DNA from: an uncultured Ruminobacter sp. | GTDB lineage: Bacteria > Pseudomonadota > Gammaproteobacteria > Enterobacterales > Succinivibrionaceae | DNA length: 8,912 nt | Direction: 5' to 3' | Assembly (NCBI GenBank): GCA_900767005.1 | Contig: CAAFXL010000184.1 | Span: forward strand, 1 to 8,912 | Shown here: positions 1 to 4,555 of the stretch, piece after piece | How positions within the stretch are numbered: position 1 is the stretch's first letter | Layout of the letters: every line of letters starts with the position of its first letter | Made by a program: the position numbers and the translations under genes | The notes under the pieces: model-generated | The model's input: only the letters and a program-made list of their open reading frames with translations | Databases searched by the model: none | Told to the model about the DNA's origin: nothing

Positions 1-338
1 GATCTAATTAGAACATCTTGAGCATTTAAATTTAAAACATTTCCTGATGAATATTGGCAATCTACGGTAATTAATAACCCTTTAACCTTAAAAGGCTCAG
101 TTACATGCTCAATTGGAATCTCTAGAAGATTAACTAATAATTTTAAATTAGTCTTGGTGATTTTTGAGGTACCGCCATAAATTAACCTGAGGTTTGCTTT
201 TGAATTTGCCTTAAAATATGAATATAAAGCAAATCCTGAAGCGATGGTGTCAGCATCAGGGTAATTATGGCAGAGAATTGTAATATCGTTATATCCCGTA
301 AACTCTCTTAAACTTTTAAAGCTTTTTAAATTAACCAT
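1..338 (-). CDS. DHH-family phosphoesterase, N-terminal part (cut by window edge)
   Basis: The frame is open from ATG at 338 down to base 1, giving 112 residues and no stop, so the gene continues to the left. Residues 24-30 read HNYPDAD, the metal-binding motif I of DHH phosphoesterases (NrnA-, RecJ- and pyrophosphatase-like). It is followed by a helix (TIASGFALYSYFK). A second candidate metal ligand is Asp93 in LLITVDCQ, matching motif II. These enzymes use Mn or Mg to hydrolyse phosphodiesters such as short RNAs, cyclic dinucleotides or pAp. The C-terminal DHHA1 domain that would separate these options lies outside the window, so the substrate is open. The start is supported by GAGAA seven bases upstream and by a good promoter at 430-457. 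The family call is fairly secure; the subfamily is not. Confidence 0.75.
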   Translation of the reverse strand, partial: MVNLKSFKSLREFTGYNDITILCHNYPDADTIASGFALYSYFKANSKANLRLIYGGTSKITKTNLKLLVNLLEIPIEHVTEPFKVKGLLITVDCQYSSGNVLNLNAQDVLIR

Positions 339-429
339 TAATATTCTCAATGTAATCAGGATTTATAATTATTTATAAGGAATTTATTATTATTTTTTTA
401 TAAATTTAGTTTAATATAACAATATGTTA

Positions 430-457
430 ATTATAAACTTATTTGTAACAAATTCAA
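430..457 (-). promoter_or_regulatory. Promoter of the DHH gene
   Basis: Read on the minus strand, TTGAAT (457-452) and a perfect TATAAT (435-430) are separated by 16 bp. This is the best sigma70-type match in the window. Transcription would start near 423 and leave a leader of about 85 nt before the ATG at 338. Confidence 0.65.
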
Positions 458-466
458 TACATTTTG

Positions 467-490
467 TTGCAAAAATTAAAAATTTTGCAA
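467..490. repeat. Inverted repeat TTGCAAAA-N8-TTTTGCAA
   Basis: Perfect 8-bp arms at 467-474 and 483-490 flank an 8-bp AT spacer. The centre lies about 55 bp upstream of the predicted start of the DHH transcript, a position typical of an activator site. The flanks are AT-rich and there is no U tract in a useful place, so a terminator role is unlikely. The binding protein is unknown. Confidence 0.45.
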
Positions 491-566
491 AATTATAAAT
501 AAATATATTTTTTATACCTATATTTAGGTTTATAATTTTAAAGATTGATTTGCATCATAAATTTTT

Positions 567-616
567 AAAATTTTAGGTTATTATCTAAAATTTTTTGGAA
601 GAAATTTTAGCTAAAA
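567..616. repeat. Cluster of alternating CTAAAATTT half-sites
   Basis: AAAATTTTAG (567-576), CTAAAATTTT (585-594), AAATTTTAG (602-610) and CTAAAA (611-616) alternate in orientation. The middle copy can pair with either neighbour, giving two mutually exclusive hairpins (567-594 or 585-610). The last two copies abut as TTTTAGCTAAAA. It may be a multi-site operator or an RNA fold, but very AT-rich DNA also produces such patterns by chance. Confidence 0.4.
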
Positions 617-766
617 GTATTGTTAATTATTTGTTATAACATTATTCTATAATTTTATTTTTAGTAAGAAAATTAATTATAACCAACTATAATCATCTTG
701 GATTTTAATAGAAGAATTTAATAATTTTCTATAATTTTAACCGTAAAAATTAAAAATAATTTCTGC

Positions 767-799
767 TTTCTATTAGAAATATAGGAATTTTGGTATAAT
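767..799 (+). promoter_or_regulatory. dut promoter: extended -10 with a palindrome over the -35 position
   Basis: TGG-TATAAT (791-799) is a perfect extended -10. No -35 consensus is found 16-18 bp upstream. Instead that place holds a 13-bp palindrome, TTTCTA-T-TAGAAA (767-779). Transcription would start near 806, about 20 nt before the dut ATG. The palindrome is a candidate operator, or stands in for a -35 element. Confidence 0.6.
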
Positions 800-826
800 A
801 CCCAAAACTTTTTAAGAGAATTAAAG

Positions 827-1273
827 ATGAGTGTATTAAAATTAAAACCCCTTGTTGAAAACTTTTTAAAGCCTGAATATAAGAGTGAATATAGTGCAGG
901 TTTTGATATCTATCTTCAAAATGATGTTACCTTAACAATTGGTGAACATAATATTATTAACCTTGGTTTTGCCTCAGAAATTCCTCAAGGTTATGTAGCT
1001 CTATTATTACCTCGTTCAAGCTTTGGGATTAAAGGTGGTCAAGTTCGTAATACCATTGGTGTTATTGACTCTGATTACCGTGGCGAATGGATTGCCCATA
1101 TTACAGTTGATAATGATGGCTCAAATAAATTAGGTGATAAGCTTGAATATAAGCGTGGTGACCGTATTTTACAATGCTTATTAGTTCCTGTTGGTAATAT
1201 GCCAATTGAGTTAAGCGATACTCTATCAGATACTAATCGTGGTTCTGGTGGCTTTGGTTCTACTGGTAAGTAG
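827..1273 (+). CDS. dut: Deoxyuridine 5'-triphosphate nucleotidohydrolase (dUTPase)
   Basis: Hydrolyses dUTP to dUMP and pyrophosphate, keeping uracil out of DNA and supplying dUMP for thymidylate synthesis; family members are cytosolic homotrimers. All five trimeric dUTPase motifs are present in 148 residues: I, SAGFDIYL (23-30); II, PRSSFG (62-67); III, NTIGVIDSDYRG (75-86) with catalytic Asp81 and Tyr84; IV, KRGDRILQCLLV (109-120 region); V, RGSGGFGSTG (138-147), whose Phe143 should stack on uracil. E. coli Dut is about the same length, but the PRSSFGIKGG form of motif II recalls phage and other non-enterobacterial enzymes. AAGAGA lies eight bases before the ATG. The usual proteobacterial neighbour coaBC is absent here; dut is a single-gene unit closed by the hairpin at 1304-1326. 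Confidence 0.96.
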   Translation: MSVLKLKPLVENFLKPEYKSEYSAGFDIYLQNDVTLTIGEHNIINLGFASEIPQGYVALLLPRSSFGIKGGQVRNTIGVIDSDYRGEWIAHITVDNDGSNKLGDKLEYKRGDRILQCLLVPVGNMPIELSDTLSDTNRGSGGFGSTGK

Positions 1274-1303
1274 TTTAATATTTTTTCAAAAATAAAAAAT
1301 GAA

Positions 1304-1326
1304 GGCAGTTATTAAACTGCCTTTTT
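1304..1326. terminator. Bidirectional terminator between dut and tRNA-Thr
   Basis: GGCAGTT-ATTA-AACTGCC (1304-1321) is followed at once by TTTTT on the plus strand, ending dut. On the minus strand the same hairpin is followed, after three bases, by TTTTTT, which would end the bamC-tRNA transcript. The two units converge on it. Confidence 0.88.
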
Positions 1327-1333
1327 ATTTGAA

Positions 1334-1409
1334 TGGTGCCACTTACGGGGTTCGAACCTGCGACCTATTGTTTACGAAACAATTGCTCTACCAGCTGAGC
1401 TAAAGTGGC
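1334..1409 (-). tRNA. tRNA-Thr, anticodon CGT
   Basis: The 76-nt cloverleaf folds with a 7-bp acceptor stem (GCCACTT with AAGTGGC), discriminator A and encoded CCA. The D arm reads GCTC-AGCTGGTA-GAGC. The anticodon stem is ATTGT/ACAAT with loop TTCGTAA, so the anticodon is CGT, which reads the threonine codon ACG (like E. coli thrW). The variable region is AGGTC and the T loop is TTCGAAC. The T stem (GCAGG/CCCGT) contains one A-C mismatch and one G-U pair, which is unusual. The 5' end is only 8 bp beyond the bamC stop, with no room for a separate promoter or terminator, so it is probably processed from the bamC transcript unless a promoter lies inside bamC. Confidence 0.96.
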
Positions 1410-1417
1410 ATTAAAAG

Positions 1418-2584
1418 TTACTCTTCGATAGCTGGTTCATCTTTATCAAATGCACCGCTTTCTTTAAGTTTTTTAAATTCTCGACCTAATGAATCAGCAA
1501 AACCACTATACATTCTAATAGTTACCGCTGAATCCACAGGCTGATCATGTTTATCATAAAGTGATATGGTGGTCATGTTATCATAAACACCAATCTTAAA
1601 CAAATAATCACCTGACTCTAAGCCCCAAGGTTCAATGTTATTTTCTTCCCAGAACTCAGGATCAAATTCATCATAACTAACTTTAATTTCACCCTTAGTT
1701 GATGAATACTTATCGATCTTAATTTCATAATCAATAAATAATTGTTCAAGTGCCTTAAAGGTATCCTTAAAGCTTGCCTTTACAATCCATGAAGATAGAT
1801 TATTATTATCGTGTCCTAATTCAATATTAATGCTATTAGGATCATTAATATTATTCTTAGCCTTTAAGTCTTGGCTATATGATGCGATTAACTTATTAGC
1901 CATTTGAGCGGTGAAACGAGCTGGTTCAAAACGATTTAAACCATCAATTAGCTCAGTGCCATCACTCTTTTCAATAATATTATCAGTTAATTGAATTTGT
2001 ACGCCTGGAACGCCATCTTTATTAGCACCAAGTTTAAAACTAAAACGCTGACGATATCTAACTAAACCTTTATTTGAAGAATTTAAGGTATAAGGAAGAC
2101 CAGCTTCAGTTGATTCATACCAATCAGTCTGAATGATTCCTTCTTGGGCTTCAATCTTATCTAAAGTAATACCAAGTTTTCTAAACAATCTAAAAATAGT
2201 GGTAAAGACTTCATTAGTAGTAACCTGATGACCATCTTCATCAGGGAAGAACCATACAAGAGCTAAGTCACCATCCTGAAAGCCTATAATGTTTGAATCA
2301 AGCTTCATGATCTTTTGTGGAGGTCTAACATCAACTTCCTTTCCAATCAAAGCTGCTCTTGAATCTAAAATAGGCTTAGGAAGAGAAAATTTTTCATTAA
2401 ACTTAATTGGGTCAGTGCCCACTGGTTGCTTAATCTCACGATTTTGAGCAACATCATCTAAATAATTAAATCTATTATTGGCTTGACGCAAATCATAATC
2501 TACTCCACCAAACCAAGATGCACATCCTGGAAGTAATCCTAAAGTGGAGAACATTACTGAAAAAATAATACTTCTTCTATTCAA
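1418..2584 (-). CDS. bamC: Outer membrane protein assembly factor BamC (lipoprotein)
   Basis: BamC is an accessory lipoprotein of the BAM machine, which inserts beta-barrel proteins in the outer membrane; it binds BamD. Residues 1-21 form a lipoprotein signal (MNRRS, hydrophobic core, LLPGC) with lipidated Cys21. A low-complexity linker follows, containing GKEVDVRPP (81-89), which matches the BamD-binding segment of E. coli BamC (ALDIRPP). Two helix-grip domains come next, at about 120-240 (with IQTDW, like TTDW) and 263-375 (with GLESGDYLFKIG, like GLASGDYKLQVG). At 388 residues it is longer than the E. coli protein (344), mostly through inserts and an acidic tail. The start is TTG: an in-frame TAG lies three codons upstream, AGG sits eight bases before the TTG, and the first later ATG (Met11) would cut the signal peptide. 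The usual partner dapA is not adjacent. Confidence 0.92.
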   Translation of the reverse strand: MNRRSIIFSVMFSTLGLLPGCASWFGGVDYDLRQANNRFNYLDDVAQNREIKQPVGTDPIKFNEKFSLPKPILDSRAALIGKEVDVRPPQKIMKLDSNIIGFQDGDLALVWFFPDEDGHQVTTNEVFTTIFRLFRKLGITLDKIEAQEGIIQTDWYESTEAGLPYTLNSSNKGLVRYRQRFSFKLGANKDGVPGVQIQLTDNIIEKSDGTELIDGLNRFEPARFTAQMANKLIASYSQDLKAKNNINDPNSINIELGHDNNNLSSWIVKASFKDTFKALEQLFIDYEIKIDKYSSTKGEIKVSYDEFDPEFWEENNIEPWGLESGDYLFKIGVYDNMTTISLYDKHDQPVDSAVTIRMYSGFADSLGREFKKLKESGAFDKDEPAIEE

Positions 2585-2619
2585 GATAAAAACCTAATAC
2601 AAAATAATCTTATCGGCTA

Positions 2620-2628
2620 ATTTTAACA
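2620..2628 (-). promoter_or_regulatory. Putative bamC promoter (extended -10)
   Basis: Read on the minus strand, TGT-TAAAAT (2628-2620) is an extended -10 located 35 bp upstream of the TTG start. The -35 region is weak. It would drive bamC and, by read-through, tRNA-Thr. Confidence 0.5.
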
Positions 2629-2700
2629 CGCTTTAAAAATAATGACTATTATCTTTAATCGATTAGATGCCATTCTTTTTAAAAAGTTCTAAAAATTACT

Positions 2701-2743
2701 TAATAAAAATAAAAAGGACTTATATAAAATTATACAAGTCCTT
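2701..2743 (-). terminator. Terminator of the pilin gene
   Basis: The minus-strand hairpin at 2743-2714 has a 13-bp stem (AAGGACTTGTATA pairing with TATATAAGTCCTT, one G-U) and loop ATTT. It is followed by TTTTATTTTTATT at about 2713-2701. It lies 19 bp past the TAA at 2762, which supports that TAA as the true end of the pilin reading frame. Confidence 0.85.
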
Positions 2744-2761
2744 ATATTTAATAAATTTTAA

Positions 2762-3429
2762 TTAACAACCATCATTAAAAATCTGAAGAACGCCAGCACT
2801 ATTATAAATTGGCGAACCAGAATCTGCTTTTGCAGGTTGAACATAAACCATATAACATTGACCTTTACGCTTTAAAGATTTTTCAATGGTATAACCGCGT
2901 GGCCAAAATACAGAGATATCCCAAACTTTTATGTTATTAGGTTGTTCTACATGAAGTGACGATCTAATATCACCAATACCACTACCACCACCTAATCCGC
3001 AGAAACAATAATCATGACCTTCACATGTTAATTGAGCCTCTGGTAATTGATCACAACGAGTAGGAATATTGTATACAGAATGGACTAATATATCAGCGTC
3101 TACAATCTTATAAATTTCAGAACGATCGGGATAACCACTTTTTACTCGAACATTTAAGCCTTTGGCAATTTCTATACAACCAGGATTTTTAGGATTAATA
3201 TCAAATCCCCACCTTGAGAATTATCACCCACACCAGTATTTTGGTACATAACCATCTTGGCATGTGAAATGTTAATAGCTGAGGCTAAATTTCCCTTTAG
3301 ACCTAGTAACGAGGCATGAACTGCGTCAGACTTTAAATCCATGAACTTTGGGGCTGCGGTCGCAGCTAAAATTCCAAGGATTACAATCACGACTACAAGT
3401 TCGATTAATGTAAAACCATTATTTTTCAT
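2762..3429 (-). pseudogene. Type IV prepilin (MSHA/PilA-like), interrupted by one frameshift
   Basis: The first frame starts at ATG 3429 with MKNNG, then FTLIELVVVIVILGILAATAAPKF: a prepilin peptidase site (cleavage after Gly5), N-methylated Phe6, Glu10 and the hydrophobic helix of type IV pilins. After residue 73 the frame runs out to a TAG at 3172. From TGG at 3211 the -1 frame is open for 149 codons to TAA 2762, reading WGFDINPKNPGC and later VKSGYPDRSEIY, a natural pilin continuation. Restoring one base near 3207-3213 (GGT-GGGG on the coding strand, probably GGTTGGGG originally) gives a 222-residue pilin with seven cysteines: 85, 126, 136, 142, 144, 192 and 222, the last residue. The start has only a weak A-rich ribosome site. 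Options are a recent mutation, a sequencing indel, phase variation or ribosomal frameshifting. The intact tail and terminator argue against old decay. Confidence 0.82.
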
Positions 3430-3474
3430 AATATATCTTTTTCATCTTCCGTGATAAGTTTTATCTATAATTTG

Positions 3475-3483
3475 ATTTTAGCA
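3475..3483 (-). promoter_or_regulatory. Putative pilin promoter (extended -10)
   Basis: Read on the minus strand, TGC-TAAAAT (3483-3475) lies 46 bp upstream of the pilin ATG. The -35 region is T-rich without a clear match. The upstream gene has its own terminator, so the pilin is a separate unit. Confidence 0.5.
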
Positions 3484-3490
3484 CAAATTA

Positions 3491-3522
3491 TAAAAAAATA
3501 AAGAGCTCAATCATTGAGCTCT
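3491..3522 (-). terminator. Terminator of the small secreted-protein gene
   Basis: The minus-strand hairpin AGAGCTCAA-TGA-TTGAGCTCT (3522-3502) has a perfect 9-bp stem and a 3-nt loop, followed by TTATTTTTTTA. It starts 12 bp after the TAA at 3534. Confidence 0.9.
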
Positions 3523-3533
3523 AATCTTTCTCA

Positions 3534-3935
3534 TTATTTACAAGATCTCACGTCTTTAGGTAATGCTAAATCACCCTCTTGTTGGGCTTGACCTAAAAAT
3601 GCACGAAACTGCTTTAATAACTCAGGAGTTGCTACCATCTTCTGATAAACATTACGACTAACTTTCATCATATAAGGCTTTTGATCAATCGCGTAAACTT
3701 GAGCTAAACATTGCTGAGCATTCATAAAATCTTTATTAGTTGCAATAATTGCATCACGATTTTGTAAATCAACATTTAAAATCTTATCAAGGCTTTGAGC
3801 ATATTGATTGATAGCTTTCTTTTGTAATGAAGTTAAAGAAGCATCATTGTTAATATAATCAGTTACATCTTGATTAACTGCTGCATTTGCACAAGTTAAT
3901 GAAAGAGCAAAAACTGCAAGTAGAAGTTTTTTCAT
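3534..3935 (-). CDS. Small secreted or periplasmic protein, function unknown
   Basis: I do not recognise this 133-residue protein. Residues 1-18 form a clear Sec signal peptide (MKKLLLAVFALSL, then C-ANA before AVNQ), so the mature chain of about 115 residues should be exported. Cys15 lies inside the signal and is not in a lipobox. The mature part looks mostly helical, rich in Gln, Asn, Asp and Lys, with two cysteines (76 and 132, the latter next to last) that could form one disulphide. No transmembrane segment, enzyme motif or pilin motif is seen. The start is supported by GGAA eight bases upstream. It is a single gene with its own terminator. It lies beside the pilin gene on the same strand, but a role in the pilus is only a guess. 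Confidence 0.8.
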   Translation of the reverse strand: MKKLLLAVFALSLTCANAAVNQDVTDYINNDASLTSLQKKAINQYAQSLDKILNVDLQNRDAIIATNKDFMNAQQCLAQVYAIDQKPYMMKVSRNVYQKMVATPELLKQFRAFLGQAQQEGDLALPKDVRSCK

Positions 3936-3985
3936 ATCAATTTTTCCGTTAAATATAATTAGTGTTTTATTTTTAATATAATTAT

Positions 3986-4017
3986 AAAAGTATTTTATAA
4001 AAATATAAAATACTTTT
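3986..4017. repeat. AT-rich 14-bp inverted repeat in the spacer, possible weak terminator
   Basis: AAAAGTATTTTATA (3986-3999) and its exact complement (4004-4017) flank AAAA. It lies between the stop of the gene at 4047 and the start of the gene at 3935. As a terminator for the glnS-operon transcript it has only two G-C pairs and a mixed T/A tail, so it would be weak. A TATAAT on the minus strand (3986-3981) touches its edge and could be the -10 for the downstream gene. Confidence 0.45.
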
Positions 4018-4046
4018 ACTTTAATTTAAAAAAATTTAATTTTTTA

Positions 4047-4520
4047 TTAAGACTTACTTAAGTAAGCTGCTAAATGGTTGATTACCTTTTCAAACATTGC
4101 TTTAGCTTCTTCAGCTTCAGGAGTGTTTTCAAGAATTGGTTCAGCTTGAGATAAAGTACCATCAGCATTTTCAAATACAACCGCTACATAAGAGAAGTTC
4201 ATTTCAATTTCAAGTTCTGAAAGTGAAATATTGCAGCGGAACTGTATATATCTAGTTGCATTTGGTGCTACCTGTTCTGGAGTCTTCATCTTCTTTGCAA
4301 AATCAAAGAATTGATTTTCCTTATCCTCACGGATAATCATTTCAGGACGCACTGCTTCTCTTAACCAATATCTAGTTCTTGGATAAATCTGTAAAAATAC
4401 ATCACCCTTTGGTGAACGGCGATGGAGTTCTACTTCAAATGAATCAACATCAGTGTTATCTTCAACAGCAACTTCATCGATTGATTCAACATCGTTATCG
4501 TAAAATTCTTCGTTACTCAT
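4047..4520 (-). CDS. Unrecognised acidic cytosolic protein downstream of glnS
   Basis: I do not recognise this 157-residue protein. It has no signal peptide or membrane segment. Residues 1-30 are a strongly acidic, probably disordered tail (EEFYDNDVESIDEVAVEDN). Residues 28-118 look like a mixed domain with several beta strands (VFLQIYP, RYIQFRCNISL, LEIEMNFSYVAVVF) around a basic stretch (RTRYWLREAVRPEMIIRED). Residues 133-155 form a likely amphipathic helix. There is a single Cys96. The start is firm: AAGGA lies six bases before the ATG. Only 35 bp without a hairpin separate it from the glnS stop, so it is probably co-transcribed with glnS and may be lineage-specific. Its length and acidity recall SecB, but no SecB sequence motif is present. 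Confidence 0.82.
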   Translation of the reverse strand: MSNEEFYDNDVESIDEVAVEDNTDVDSFEVELHRRSPKGDVFLQIYPRTRYWLREAVRPEMIIREDKENQFFDFAKKMKTPEQVAPNATRYIQFRCNISLSELEIEMNFSYVAVVFENADGTLSQAEPILENTPEAEEAKAMFEKVINHLAAYLSKS

Positions 4521-4555
4521 TTTTATTCCTTAGTAATGTACGATAGCAAAAAACC

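Larger units (their letters stand above)
339..826. other. 488-bp AT-rich divergent spacer between the DHH gene and dut
   Basis: No convincing gene is visible on either strand. It holds a near-consensus promoter for the leftward DHH gene (430-457), an inverted repeat just upstream of it (467-490), a cluster of alternating inverted half-sites (567-616), and the dut promoter with a small palindrome where its -35 should lie (767-799). A weaker repeat, ACCTA-TATT-TAGGT, lies at 516-529. The length is generous for two promoters, so regulatory sites or a small RNA are possible. Confidence 0.6.

Noticed and set aside
1..12. Shared sequence GATCTAATTA between the window start and the palindrome before argA, as a repeat family
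   Set aside because: Only about ten bases match, one copy lies inside a coding region, and the composition makes chance likely.
339..826. Replication origin or plasmid origin in the AT-rich spacer
   Set aside because: No DnaA boxes or iteron-like direct repeats were found; AT-richness is general to spacers here.
3172..3213. Programmed -1 frameshift site in the pilin gene
   Set aside because: No classical X-XXY-YYZ slippery heptamer followed by a stem-loop is visible; a simple one-base deletion explains the data better, though frameshifting is not excluded.
4047..4520. Naming this gene secB
   Set aside because: Length and acidity fit, but none of the SecB sequence blocks (for example the ISFE-PNAP region) can be found.
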